From: Lasiosphaeris hirsuta
Taxonomy: Eukaryota > Ascomycota > Sordariomycetes > Sordariales > Lasiosphaeriaceae
NCBI GenBank assembly: GCA_030549175.1
Contig: JAUKUA010000003.1
Coordinates: 2,232,001-2,296,000 of the forward strand
Length of the DNA stretch: 64,000 bases
Reading direction: 5' to 3'
Part shown: one piece after another, positions 33,467 to 46,353 of the stretch
Layout of the letters: each line of letters begins with the position of its first letter
Numbering within the stretch: position 1 is the stretch's first letter
Made by a program: the position numbers and the translations under genes
The notes under the pieces: model-generated
What the model was told of the DNA's origin: nothing
The model's database searches: none
Seen by the model: the letters and a program-made list of their open reading frames with translations, nothing else

Positions 33467-36191
33467 CTTTCGGTTTCAGAGCCTTCCACATATTTTTCTT
33501 GGATTCGGATACCGGGGGCGAATGCGAATAGAATGCGAATAGAAGGTGCTGAGGAGGTGACGCTTTGGCAAAGAGAGATGGATGGAACGGGGGAATATAT
33601 GTACATACATACATACCTCTTTCACCCTATAACCTGGGGGAGTTCTGGGACTAACAGTATTATATGGCTGGATAGGGGCGGGTGGCCTTGCTTGCTATAC
33701 GGGCTCTCGCATTGCGGGCCATACGCTGTCGCGCCCAAGCCAATATTGGGCTGTATGTGAGCTGTGAGAAATCTGGCCGGGATCGTGGCGCAGTCTCGTC
33801 CCATATGCCCCGTTGGTCTTGGTAAGCTTGACCGGCACAAAATCAGCCGCCAGCTTCGTATAGGTAGGGTGCCAAACTTCCGAATCAGTAATTCACGAAA
33901 GGGTGATGCAGAAGGATTCTACCGCATCGACATCAATTTGGCCCTTGTGTGCCTTGCCAGCTATAACCATCATTTCAAGGCCCAGCCAGTCGGTCCAACC
34001 GCCCGGGCACTTGAATTCCCACTTGCCCCTGCGTCGGGCCTTCCATCACTCACCTACCTACCTAGCTACTACTACCTGTCCGTCACGGAAAGCGTGTGCC
34101 AAGATGGAAGCACCCCAGGTGGGTATGTTCTTTTACCCCTCTTATGTCCACCCTTATCAGCCACAGAGAACGCCTTATCAGTAGTCCACTAGCGTCAAGC
34201 CACCAACACTGTGTGTCTCAGTGGAGGGGCACGTCCCTTTTTGTCTTGGACCAATAACACGGCCTGTTTTGGCTATTGACGTCCTAAAGGGGAAGGCGGA
34301 CAGGGTTTCGGCGGCGCGGGCAGAAAAACACCAAACAAGAACCAAAACAACAGCCACGAATGACAGCACTCAGCCCGGCCAAACCCCGCATTGCCCTTGC
34401 CATCTGAGCGATCGATCCGTTTTCTCTGCGAGGCCTACCCCACTCTCCTGCATGGGGTATGGCTAGCTCACGCACCCGGCAGGGACTAGCGCCAAAGTTT
34501 GTTCGGACACCGCCCTCCACACACAACGTGACACACCCACACCGCAAGCCAAAACATGAAAGAACAAGACTCTCGGTGTGTCGTGCTGTCGCGAGATCGC
34601 TATCTGTAGGAGCGGTATTTGCAGGCGCATATGCGCGACGCAATATACTTGACGATTTGACTGAAATGAATTTGGCATGATGGTGGGAAAACCCCCCTAG
34701 AGCTTCGCGCGCATTGCAGAGTGCGGAACTCCTTTGCCCTGTCGGGGTCGCAATCAGCATGAAACAACAGAGAAGCATGGCGCAAACTTGCGCAAGCCGT
34801 TTTTGGCCATCGCAGAAATAATCGGCGCGGAGCTAGGTTGGCTTGTCAGAACGAAGCAGCGCCAAGACCACTTAGCAGTCATGTATTTTGCTGCTGACCT
34901 CGGTCCAACTTGTAAACTTTGATATCATATTCATCTGACATCCACTTATCCCGCCACGAGAGACAACGGGGGCATGGGAGGAAGGCAGAGAGAGGCCTGG
35001 GCAAAGCAAAAGCAGAAGAACCAAACACCATAAAAGCAAGATCGAAAAAGAAACTTCTTGCAAAAGTGGTTCCATTCAATTCGATCGAACAGTAGATATA
35101 AGGAGAGCGAAAAGCCACAACGGCAATCAAGCAGGCAGAAAACACCTGGGCCCATCCGACCGCCCCTATCCCCGCCCGTCCGTCCCTCCCTGCCGGTTGA
35201 GGCTCGGGACAGACATACTCGTCTGCATAGGTATTCCATCCGACCCGGGAGTCACCACTCGCATCCCGGTTACCGCCCTCCCCCCATCCGATCCGAGAAG
35301 ACAAAGGTAGAGCAGACAGAGCAAACATCGCAACACCCACCTGTCGCTTTTCTCCCTCGCCACGACTGTGCCATGTTGTGCTTCTGTCGCGTTCAATTCT
35401 AGCCACCTAGGAAATCACCCCAGGCACTTTCCGTAATAAAATGGGATACCAAGACCAATACCGAAACAATACGAAGAGCAGAAACCCAAACCGTAGACCG
35501 GAACGAACAGAAACAGAGACATCCCGCCCTTTGCCCCAGACTCCATTGCTCCCCCTTTGCGCTTGGTCACAACATTCACTCCAACAGCAAGCAAGAGCCA
35601 TCCACACGAATCCATCCACACGAATCCATCCACCCGCTTGCTCGGATGCTCATCTTTGGCACAAACGCATACACATCCCTCCTTTCATTGCTTTTAGTCC
35701 TTCCCTCTCCCCTTGCTCTTCGTCATTGAGAGAGCCTATCCGGCTTCAAGATTTCTGGAAAGGAGCAGATGAAATCGCAAATACAAAACGAACGCCAGAT
35801 CATTTCCACGAAGAAAAAAAACCACAAAATTCCAGCTCCATGAGAGAGTGTGTGAGAGTGGGGGGAGGGGGAAAAAGGCTCTGGAAATAGGGAACCAGAA
35901 AGTGTACTCTCCCACTCCCTAGATGCCACTGCTTTTCATCGCAGGAATGGATCAACTTGCTGTGCTGATAACATCGTAATATCGCCTCTGTCGCCCGTAG
36001 TAGTTGCCGGACGATGATACAGTGAACGGTGATGATCGCTGTGCTCGAGCATGTATACTGACTATGTTGTTGCTCTCCGTCGCCCACCACAGCCTTGAAG
36101 CACTTGACCCGTGTGAAATAGTCCAGACTCCAGCGGTGCCGCGTTTGGGAGACAGACTCAGGTATGCGCAGAGCGCTGTGTGCTGGCATCT
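33467..36191. other. Intergenic, no supported gene
   Basis: A stretch of 2.7 kb between two minus-strand genes. It includes a CATA simple repeat (about 33601-33617), a 14-bp tandem repeat (35598-35638) and many short overlapping frames. A 26-codon frame at 34104-34184 is Tyr/Pro-rich but unsupported. The region next to 36191 is probably the long 3' flank of the Zn2Cys6 gene. Confidence 0.5.
35598..35638. repeat. 14-bp tandem repeat
   Basis: Two perfect copies of CCATCCACACGAAT are followed by a partial third copy. This is a small minisatellite in intergenic DNA. Confidence 0.85.
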
Positions 36192-38347
36192 TTACCTCTT
36201 CCGTTTCTTGTTCTTGTCTAGCGCACTGGAAACCGCAGCTAGGGCTTCACTCGGAGGCGCGGCCATGGATATGGGTGCTGCGGGCAGGAGGGCCGTCGAG
36301 ATAGGTACTTCATCCTTCTTGACAAGCGGCACTCCCATATGCCGACCGTATCGTCCCTTACGGCCGTTGCCCTCGTCTTCGCTGATGCAAAGCTCTGCGG
36401 GAATTCCAGCATCTCGGCATCGGCCGCACGGTCGCTGTCTATCACAGCCCTTCTTGCTCTTGCGGCAGCGCTGGCATCGGGGCTTGGTAGAGAGGTCGGG
36501 CTGATCATCCTCGCCAGGAAGCAGGGGGAAAGCAATATTGGAAGCGACCGAGGGTTTTCGGGATGTTGGGAGCGAGGATGGAGACAGAGGTCCCGTGCTG
36601 CTGGCTGCCTTCTTCACCTTAGGCTTACTTGGCTTTGAGGGCTTGGTCTTGCCCGACGACTGCGGGCGGGGCTTGGAGCCGTTCACAGACCCAGCCTTGG
36701 GTTTTGTGCTCTTTAGTCTCGGAGCAGCCATGGAGCCCTCCTCTGCTCCGTCCTCGTAGTCGGCGTCGTCACCACTAGCTTCAACACTTTCATGAGGCCC
36801 GACAAAGTGGCTCCCGGTATTGTTGAACAGCTTCTTGTGACTTCCCATAGAATCCAGCTTCTGCCTTCGTGCTGCGGGCATCTCCTCATCGCTCTCGCTG
36901 TCATCGCTGGTTGCGCCTGTTGAAGATGCGGCGTCCGCTCTACCGCTAAATGTATCGTCAAGTGTGGAAGCGGAGGTTCGCCCGTGAGAGACATTGGACA
37001 TTTCACCCAAGCGCATAAGCTGGATGGCAACATCTTTGTCCTCCTCAGACATGCAACTCCCAACTGTAGGATCCGGTGTAGGCATCATGCCCACGGCCGG
37101 GCCCATCCCTCCACTTTGAGGATGTCCAAAGCTGCCACGAGTGCGGCGGCCATCGAGACCCGGTGTGGCATACATGCCGGGATGGGCATAGCCATTTGTA
37201 TAGCTTTGTGGAGACTGCAGGGGTCGAGGATTGCTAAACGGATTTTGTCCGTGCTGGACAAAGGGCATAGAGTTGCGGTGCTGCTCAATGCGCCGAGCCG
37301 GAGAGACTGACGAGTTTGATGTGGCTGCTGGCATTTGCGGTGGAGCAAAGAGTGGAAGTTCCTGGGCAGGGAAGGTCAGTCAGTAAGCCATATTCACTTT
37401 CAGGATGTGTTGAGTTGGAGGCTTACAGAGCTTTCGAACTTGGCGCGCTTGCGACGGCCGCCCTCTACAATATTCTCGACACTGATTTCAGTGTTGCCAA
37501 GCTGCTCCTTGGTCTTTCCGGAAGCTGAGCCAGGCGCGCCGTCTCCGCTGCTGTAGCCATTCACGCTGTCATTCTGGGATTCACCGTTTGCCTGCGAGCC
37601 GAGCACTCGGCTCTTGGAAGACCGGGACCGCCCTTTCTTGCTAGCCGTTCCTGCCGAGACACTGCGACGACCGCGCCCGCTGTTTGGCGACGGGCTGCGT
37701 ATGCGCGACGTTCTCGATGCCGGACGAGAGATGTGGGATACCGATTGCTGGGGCGGTTGCATCGGGAAGGTCTCAGCATTGTAAAAACCCGGGCCACTGC
37801 TAGGGGATTGGAAGCTGTGCGGGCTGAATTCCAGCTGGGCAGGCTCCTCGATCACTCGTACCGAAACGACCATATTGTTGCGGAAGTTCTCATATCGTGC
37901 GATCATTGTACAACCCTGGTCATCCTCAAAGCTGACACCCTTGGAGACTGCGGGGCCCGAATATAAACCGTAGAAGTTCTTCACTGTTGTCACAATAGAC
38001 TCGGTGGTATCATGGGGGTAAATTGAAACACGTAGGGGCAAGCGCGCCCGGTACTGAGGAAGGTCTTGGAAGACAAGCTCGAATGTAATGGTTTTGGGGG
38101 CTGAAGACGTCCGGGGCGACACACTGCCGCTACCCGGGCCAACAGCGGCGGCATGCCCGTTCGACAACGATGTTGCAGCCATGGTTGCGAGAGTGTATTT
38201 TTGAGTGCTGCTGGGCACTGTGTCTTGAGTGGGTGACGGGTAATAATGATTTAGGAGGTCGGGAGAGGCGTCAGGACCTAGGTGTGAGAGGTTTGGCAGG
38301 CTGTGGCTTTGTGTAGGTGTGGCCGACACTCGGCTCGACCATTCCAT
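36192..38347 (-). CDS. Transcription regulator with C-terminal Zn2Cys6 cluster
   Basis: Two exons (intron 37362-37426) encode up to 696 residues. A conserved N-terminal domain (about residues 84-168, with ITFELVFQDLPQYRARLPL and VTTVKNFYGLYSGPAV) looks like a ubiquitin/PB1-like fold, followed by a long disordered Ser/Pro/Arg-rich region. Near the C-terminus is a binuclear zinc cluster: C603, C606, C613, C619, C622 and C632, preceded by KPR and with the basic stretch RKSKKG between Cys 2 and 3. Most fungal Zn2Cys6 factors carry the cluster at the N-terminus, so this order is unusual. The spacing of the last loop (nine residues) is long. The ATG at 38347 is the first in frame; a second at 38182 (MAATSLSNGH) may be the true start. 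The protein is presumably nuclear; its targets are unknown. Confidence 0.8.
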
Positions 38348-40806
38348 ACCAGGCTACGAAGCGCAAAGCACGGCGATGCCTTTGAAGCCGGCGAGAGTGC
38401 GATGTGTTGCGAGACGCGGTGACGCCGCGGCGTCTCGGGTTTGGGGTCACCGCCAATGAGCGCCGCAGCGATCGGCCGGATCTTGGAGCTGGGTGCAGAG
38501 CGGGAAGTCGAGTATTCCGGTTTGGTTTGAAGCTGTCTAGTAATCGTGGCAATTAGCACATGAGCGCGCCGACAGAGGATCAAATAGCAGTAGCGGTCTT
38601 GGGGATTGGCTGGTCCGGCGGTGGGTAGTGGTCGAGCGGGAAGCGCATTGAGGAGCAACTCTCCCGCTATCCGCTCTCCCACCGAAGACGGCTGCTCGAG
38701 CAGAGAGAAAGACGGGGGCTGATATCGCAGTGGGCTCTCGATCGCATGGGATGAAAGAGGCGGGAAGACTTACCACACTGGCCGGGGAGTGGTGCTGTCG
38801 GTCAAGAGATGGCTTCGATCTCGTCACTTGCTGGGTCTTGTCTCGCACACAAATCCGGGTGGCCCTGGAAGAAGGCAATGGTGAGCGACGGAGACCCGAA
38901 TGTGATATTCGGATCAGGGCGCCGGGGGATGGAAGAAGGGATAGCTGCAGCACATGACATGCAGCATGGCAATGACTTACAAGAGGGATACTGTGTGGTT
39001 TGATGGGCCGAGTCGAGCAATTCGGAGGTTGTGCGTGAGAAGAGAATGGAGGAGTCGCAAGAATTCTGCATTAAAAGGCAGATGCCGGTAATCGCACACT
39101 ACCTGACCTTGGCCTGTCGACTCACGGCGACTCAACACTGTGCCACACAGCGCAAGTCCTGCCACCAGCTCGCGCAATCCCCGACCAATTTGCACAGCGC
39201 TTCGCAGTCATGACGCAGTAACCCATTCCTACTATTCTGCTCTCGTTCATCCTGGGTGCCTATTCACCTCCTGGGATTGCGCATTCACCTGGTCTTTTCT
39301 TTTGTTTCTTGCGCCCAGATCGCACCTAGCGCACCCAGCTCGTAGCATAGTACCGTCGGGCTCCCTTGTTCGCACGGTCCAGCCAGGAGCGCCAGCGCCT
39401 GCATCAACCCACCACCATCCCCCTGCCCGCCTGCCAGCCGGGCCCATCTGGCATCCATCCTCTTATCTCGAAGTGGACTTGGGCGAGTCTACGCAAGACG
39501 GGGTTTACAAGCGAGCTGCTGCAATAGCAGCCATTGAAAGACATTGGCTCGATGCCGAGCCATCGTAGGCCTGGGAATTGCTGTATCAACATGGTAGGAA
39601 CATTGTGCTGTCGCCCGTCGCATCACAGTGCGCGCTTGCTGTCGCAAAGTTCAAGGTTGCGCTAGGGGCTCACTCTCTGGGACTGGGGTCTTGAGGTTGA
39701 CAAGAGGCGGAGACATTCCCACCATGCGTGGAGAGGCAAGATTGAGCCTGCAGATAGAAAATAGTCCCCCGTTGCAGACAAGCCCGCCTAGGAGAACACG
39801 GGGGCGCTGTTGCAATGATGGTGGGTGGTCCTGGTAGCGTGTTCACCCATCGCCTACCAGAGCTGGGTGTTCCTATTCTTATTTTACAGCATGTTCATCG
39901 AAGCCAGAAACAGCGGCCAGGTTCGCTCACTGGCGGTCGAGCGTTGGTTGTAGTCTCACAGCCGGCGCAGCGACAGCGCGCCGCCCGGGGCCCGAGCTAG
40001 GACAGAGATGCCGTGAGCGGTTAAGCAGGGCAGCATCGGAAGGTTAGGTGCCTCTGCTGCGACCAGACATCGACTCGGTGAGAGCGCTGCCTTCCGAGGA
40101 GAGGGGTGGGTTAGTTCCGCACGAGAACGCTGTGTTTGGCGCCAAAGGGGCCTCGACTCTTATCCGCCGCTTCTGGACGGCCGGACGTCAGTTGAGCACT
40201 CACACACACTGCCAATGCCTGTCCGACTGGGATATCGGGGCCGAGTCGACTTGAAAGAAATGCGCGCTTTTCCAAGTTGTTCTCGGCCTTCTGTGTCTAA
40301 TAGTATGGGTCTCGTCTGGGCCTCTCCAATCGCGACCAGAGCTCCTGTCGCGCCGCCACTGGCCATTGGACAACCTGATCGCACGCACTGCTTTGGTTTA
40401 CGGCCTTGGGCACACAACACAATCTCCCCTCGCAGGCCGTCAGGGCATTTAGGATCAATAAGCCGACACATCCCATTCAGGACTCCACCAGCTCTCTGCG
40501 GTCCGGCTGGGTCACTGGATGAGAATGCGCCAGGCAAGTCAGCGAACACCCACGACCAAGTTGGAGGGCGCCTGGCCAATGGTAGCCGCCCCAGCCGGGA
40601 GGGCAGGGGTCGAGCTGTTGAGCTCCAGTGCCTAGGCCTGGCATGGACAGGCCACGCAGATGTCCTTCAACCGGGACGCAGGACTGCCTAAGACTGTTCG
40701 TCTGGGTGCTGCAAAGGCAGATTACCGCAATCTACACTCGCCTAAGAGCATCGCGACAACTTCGCTATCTTGCGCATTAGGCAGGCGCGGTGGGTGGCTA
40801 ACCAAG

Positions 40807-40832
<26 letters not shown>
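40807..40832. repeat. Homopolymer T26
   Basis: A run of 26 thymines, followed by AA and a further T6. It could be a degenerate poly(A) remnant of an inserted retro-copy read on the other strand, but no adjacent coding sequence supports that. Confidence 0.9.
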
Positions 40833-40837
<5 letters not shown>

Positions 40838-42619
40838 TTTGGTATTTCTGGGGGGGTGGTTGTGGCGGGACAGGCTTTTGAGGTGAGGCGCTCAGGTACC
40901 GGACGCCAAAAACATGACCTCCATCTTCTGAAGACAGTAGGCCGACGCAGTAGGCCAAGCGCACATAGCAGAGAGGCAGATACCTTTGCCTATTACTCCC
41001 TTTTATATTTCGAACATAGGATGCTTGGGGGAGGACCGCTTGATTAATTAGCAGAAATTCCGGGGAAACGACCGAGACTCGCCAATGCCGCCAGTGGCAG
41101 CCGGCAGGAGGCAGGCGGATGGCTGGCCGTCGCATGGGTGTAGCGTCGTTTTGGGCGTGTAAAACGCAGGTAGCTGGGCAGCTGTGTTTTTGAAGATTGG
41201 GAGGACCGGACACCGCGGCTCGATGCGCTGGCCAAAGTTTCAAGTGCATGGACGTCGCATCAAATCAAGTTGTCAGATGCCCCCAACATCGTCAGACCGT
41301 CAACAGAGAAACCCGGAACCCACCCTCTGCCACCATGCTCGCCTTACATAAGGGGCCACGGACATACTCGCTCTCGACCACATCGTCTGCAGCGAGGTGG
41401 CTGCTCGCCATCGGCAGACCATCGCGGGCACGGCGGGGCATCTCATGAGCACCCCCAACTCGCTAGACAGACTGGGCGACTGGGGAGCGACTGGGGACTT
41501 GTCGTGCCATTGATCCACGCCATCACCGCCGCATGCATGTTCGAGCCGGAACAAGGCCGCTCATGCTCGTGTCCTCATGGCTGCCATGGCCCATGGCTTG
41601 CCCACCGCCCCCCGCCAGCCCCGGGACAGACGGTGACTGGCGATTCCTTTTTCCTTTGTTTTTCTCTGCGGTGGCGGAGGAACTCCTCAGCAGACGGTCT
41701 TCACCTTGATGAATTGAGCGAATCCTTGAATCCTCAGCGGTCGCTCCTGCGCCAGTCCTCCCTTGGCTTCCCACCACACCCTTACCCTTACCCGTTTCGT
41801 GCTGCCGATCTAGTGTACAACCGACAAACGCACCCGGCTGACACCCCCAGCTTTTGGTCGCAAAACCACTTTAGTGTTGTCTTTGCCGACTTTTCGAGCT
41901 CCGACTTTTGGCCGCTTGTCGCAGTGTAAAAGATAGCGCAGATCCCATAGCACAGAAAGGGGCGGTTCGGCTGGCTTGTCGTGACGGGTGTGTGGCCGCT
42001 CGGATGAAAAGTAAGAAAGCATTGAGGGTTCTGCCGATCGCAGGGCGCCACAGCTTCCCTTGAAAACGTTGAATGCAGTGCAAGCCGCATTGCGACAACT
42101 GCAGGTGCTCGCGGCCACACACATTTCGTGCTCAGTTTTGCCACTGCCCACACTAATGCGATTGATGGTCACTCGTCGAGAGGGAATGGTGCGGTGTGAT
42201 TTTGGAGCATCAAATTAACTACTATATGCCGCAGCGTAGCGAGCCGCGAGGAAAGCCGCAACATGTCTGCCACAGATCGCGACAGGCAGGGTCCCGCCAC
42301 CTATGTATGCGCCAGGGAGGGCGGCCGGGTTGAGAGGCTAGAGGCTTTCCCGAACCGTCCGGCAGCGCAATCGGCGGACCTGCGAACCACGCCTCTGTGT
42401 GTTATCTGCCAGATGATGGGGTTCCCGGGTATTCGCCGCAGCGTAAGGTATGTAGCTAGGATAGGGACTAGGAAGCAAGATGTACCCATCAGGCGGCGTG
42501 AATAATGCTAGGGACTGCTGTTGCCATCGCTGTCCTCCTGCGCTGAGCCTTTGGCGAGTGAGGGGTCGAGAGGGCATTGGTTTCTGCAACAAGTTTGGGG
42601 TTTCTCCAGGTACGCATTT

Positions 42620-42661
42620 GGCCAGACGGGATGGGCCAGACGGGATGCGCCAGACGGTCTC
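42620..42661. repeat. 14-bp tandem repeat upstream of cyclin gene
   Basis: Two perfect copies of GGCCAGACGGGATG and a third, diverged copy. It lies 1.3 kb upstream of the cyclin start, so a regulatory role is possible but unproven. Confidence 0.85.
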
Positions 42662-42704
42662 CTTGATCAAAACATCAAAACATTTTGCTTCATCTTCGAC
42701 TGCG

Positions 42705-42748
42705 ACGGCCATTTAACTGGTCAGAAGGGACGGCCGTTTAAACTGGTC
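42705..42748. repeat. Imperfect direct repeat of about 18 bp
   Basis: ACGGCCATTTAACTGGTC (42705-42722) recurs as ACGGCCGTTTAAACTGGTC (42730-42748), seven bases apart. It could be a paired binding site or a small duplication. Confidence 0.8.
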
Positions 42749-43986
42749 GGTCTCCACCGTGGGCCTCGAGCTGGGCTCCATCCCAGTGCCTGGACACAGC
42801 GTTCCACAGGTAGCTCAGAGATGCGCACAATGCAGTCAAACTGCCTGTCGCATGGCTTCCTCATTGATACCAGCCCCCGAGTTCCCGCATCCCAGATGGC
42901 CATCCAAAATGATGTTCCTGAGGCTTTTTTGGTGCTGGAATCGCAGTGAGTCTTCGGCTCTGCCTAGCAGAATTGCTCACGTGAGAGCGCGAGAGGCTGG
43001 CGATTCCTCCGTCCCGCCTTGGCGCGTCAGAGCAGGGGGGTTGGAGCTCGCTATGGGGAATCGATTTCCAGACCAAAAGACATGAATACTAAAGAGAAAT
43101 AAATTCACGGATGTCTCGGGAAGCGGAATTGTGATTTTTAGCTACTTGGAAAAGGTTTTTGAAAGTTTAGTGTCATGTGCAGACTTTGAGGCTCCCCGCT
43201 TTGTCAAAGAGTTGACGCGCCGGGCCCAGCCCCACAGAGCCGGAGCCAAATGGAGCGACGTCATTTTAAGCGGAGCCGGAAGAATGGGTCGCCGTAACGA
43301 CGCTGTGCGGCGTGAGAACGCCAAGACAGGTGCCGCACGGGCCATCTCACTGGCTGGCTGGGTGCTACTTGTGTTTACACATGTTCAATCGTCAATAAAC
43401 AGAGCAAGAAGGACCCAGCTGGGCACGACTCCAGTCCTAAAATAATTTGCCTGAGCCCTCTGCCTCCTCCACTCCCTTTTCCTGACAACACCAACCCGTC
43501 TGTGGAAGAAGGCAATTGCCGTATCACCACACATAATCTTCATCTTTCCTAATGTATGGATTGAGAGTTTATCTGTGAGGCGCGCTGCTTCCATATCGTG
43601 TCAACCTCCTGCACTCGTCGATATTTCTGTGTCGTGCCTTGGGCGCATCACATACTGCTTCGACGATTAGGACGGCTTGGGCGATAGGACGGCTCCTTCC
43701 CATCAGCTCTAGTGCCGATTTTGTCAACAGAAGCCCTCCATTCATCCTGATTCCACGCGCCCGAGAACTCCCGCCTCATTCTATCGTTCTTTCGGTACGC
43801 GAGTCCAGGGAGAAAGAACCGGCACAACCTCACCTGCAGCCAAGGTACCCGCCTCTTCGGCGACAATTGTGTCCTGCACCTCGATACACGCCCTTCCCTC
43901 GGCATCATTCCATTCTACGACCTTCCGGGCCGTAATCGCGCGTCAGCAGAGTCAAGAAGTATCTGCTACACCCCATCGCCGCCAAA

Positions 43987-46353
43987 ATGGACGCGAAGGT
44001 AAGCCCTGAATTTCTTTTCAGCAATCTCCGAACTCATTTCCTTACCTCCCCGACTCGCAACTCTTCCACACCAGCTGGCTCGTACCCATATCGACGCATC
44101 AGCTCTGAATGCGGATTATTTAATACCCAACTACACGCTTTAACAATCCTTACTTGACGCGTAGCTAATCAAATACTTGCATCAGCCCCAGCGACCTCTG
44201 CGAGCCTTCCAGGCCTCCCAGAACAACGAGAACATGCCTCCGATGAAGCAGGCTATTCATCAGCGCCACAAGTCTGCCGGAAACCTCAAGGCCATGCCCA
44301 TCACCGGTGCGCTGAACGCGCCTCCCAAGCGAACCGCCTTCGGCGATCTGAGCAACACGGCAAGAGCCTTGGCCGATGCCTCCGGCAAGAACGTCATCAA
44401 GAATCAGGTCAAGTCCGCCATTGCCTCAATCAACTCGCGTGACAACAGAGTTGACGACAAGGAGAACGGTCGTGCTATGACTGATGAGCATTGGGCCCGA
44501 GGAACTGCTGCGTCTAAGGCCGCGATCAATGTATCCAAGTACCACTCGGCCGCCCCCATCCCAACCGCAAGCCAGGTGCCCACTGTCAAGCCGGCTCTCC
44601 GCCAGTACTCGTCCGCCCTTCTCCAGCCCACAAACAGCTCGCTCGTCCAGCCGTTGATCAAACAGGGCATTCCTAAGAAGGCAACGGCTGTTTATTTTGA
44701 CCGCAAAGACATTGATGTGGCCATCCGACCGGAGATAGCCTCGTCCACCGATGACCTAGTCAACTTGGTGGATAATCAGATTAAGCATCCGCGTCAGTAC
44801 AAGAGCCAGCCTCAGCTCAGGGTCGAACAGCCATACCTTCGCCGGACCCAAAGCAAGTACCATATCAAGTCTGACAAGGTTGCCGACGTTGAAGAGGAAA
44901 TCGATATAGACGACGACGTGACCGAGGCAGCTTACGAGGACGCACTCGAGCAGGTGTCCAGAGACATTGAGATTTCAGCCCGGAACGACGATTCTACCGG
45001 CACAGTTGAGGTCAACGACAAGCAGATCTGCCGCGTTGATTTTGATACAGAGCCGCAGACCGCCTCTATTCAGGAATCTGCCCACTACGCTAAGGCTCTT
45101 CCGGCCCCTGCCGTCACTTCAGAGCCTGAGGAGTACTGGGACGAGGACGAAGAACAAGATCTCTACGACGAGCAAGGCTATACCACAGCTCATTCTTACC
45201 GCTCTCACGGTGACAACACCACGGGCGGCGCGACTACCATGGTGGCGCCCAAAGTGACGGTGCATGTTCAGAGAGAACTTGAGGTCGCCAAGGCGTTTGT
45301 CCTCGAGAACCAGTCCGAGGAGGAGCTTGAGGAAGAGGCCTGGGACGTCAGTATGGTGGCGGAGTACGGCGAGGAGATCTTTGAGTACATGCGCACTCTT
45401 GAGGTACGACATATAATCCCAATTCCAATGCTTTGTAACATTCACTGACAATACATGACAGGGCAACATGCTTCCCAACCCTCACTACATGGACATCCAG
45501 ACGGAGATCCAGTGGTCGATGCGCTCGGTCCTCATGGACTGGCTCGTCCAGGTTCATCATCGGTTCAGTCTCCTTCCCGAGACTCTTTTCTTGACCGTCA
45601 ATTACATTGACCGTTTCCTCTCGGTCAAGATCGTGTCGCTTGGCAAGCTGCAGCTTGTTGGAGCAACTGCCATCTTCCTCGCCGCCAAGTATGAGGAAAT
45701 CAACTGTCCATCTGTTGGCGAGATTGTGTACATGGTTGACTCGGGTTACACCACCGAGGAGATCCTCAAGGCCGAACGCTTCATGCTCAGCATGTTGCAG
45801 TTTGAGCTCGGTTGGCCTGGACCGATGAGCTTCCTGCGACGCATTAGCAAGGCGGATGACTATGACCTGGAGACGCGCACCCTCGCCAAGTACTTCTTGG
45901 AGGTGACCATCATGGACGAGCGTTTCGTGGGCAGCCCCCCTAGCTTTCTGGCCGCAGGCGCCCACTGCCTTTCCCGCTTCATGTTGAAGAAGGGCGACTG
46001 GGTAAGTTATTTGGCGGATTTTTAATCCTTGACAAAGCACTAATATTGCATAGACTCCTGCTCACGTTCACTATTCTGGCTACACCATAAGCCAGCTCAA
46101 ACCCCTCATTATGATGATCCATGAGTGCTGCCTAGATGCCCGCAAGCATCACGGGGCTGTCTTTGACAAGTACTCGTCGCCAAAGTACAAGCGAGCCTCG
46201 ACTTATGTCGAAGCTGAGGTTAACAAGGGCTTCAAGCTGGCTCTGCCATCGATCACACCAGCTCTGATGCTCACCGATCAGTCCCTCGAGGGCGACGACT
46301 CTCATCTAGTGGAGCACAACCGGATGAACTTTCTCATCCCTATCGAGGGTTAG
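43987..46353 (+). CDS. nimE: G2/mitotic B-type cyclin (NimE/Cdc13/Clb type)
   Basis: Four exons: a four-codon first exon (MDAK), then introns 43999-44185, 45404-45461 and 46002-46053, for 689 residues. A destruction-box-like motif RTAFGDLSN lies at 53-61 and a KEN box at 96-98; both are APC/C degradation signals. An acidic region precedes the two cyclin boxes. Cyclin_N contains MRSVLMDWLVQVHHRFSLLP, the MRAIL-type CDK contact, then NYIDRFLS and AAKYEEINCPSV. Cyclin_C contains FLEVTIMDERF and AAGAHCLSRFML. The protein activates Cdk1 (NimX/Cdc28) for entry into mitosis and is destroyed at anaphase. A phenylalanine replaces the usual leucine of the D-box, as in some fungal B cyclins. The tiny first exon is inferred from the splice pattern and its ATG context (AAAATGG). 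Confidence 0.93.

Larger units (their letters stand above)
38348..43986. other. Long gene-poor region between divergent regulator and cyclin genes
   Basis: These 5.6 kb contain no frame I can support as a gene on either strand; the longest (219 codons at 41270) is of mixed composition without domain character. The flanking genes are transcribed away from it, so it holds both promoters and probably long, possibly spliced, 5' leaders. Visible structure includes a T26 tract (40807-40832), a 14-bp tandem repeat (42620-42661) and an imperfect direct repeat of about 18 bp (42705-42748). Confidence 0.55.

Noticed and set aside
34104..34184. 26-codon Tyr/Pro-rich frame starting MEAPQVGMFFYPSYVH
   Set aside because: It is too short to support without expression or conservation data.
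40807..40832. T26 tract as the tail of a retrotransposed element
   Set aside because: No reverse-transcriptase-like frame, target-site duplication or processed-gene sequence is visible beside it.
41270..41929. 219-codon plus-strand frame in the long intergenic interval
   Set aside because: Mixed, Pro/Ser/His-rich composition, no domain, and overlapping frames of similar quality on both strands.
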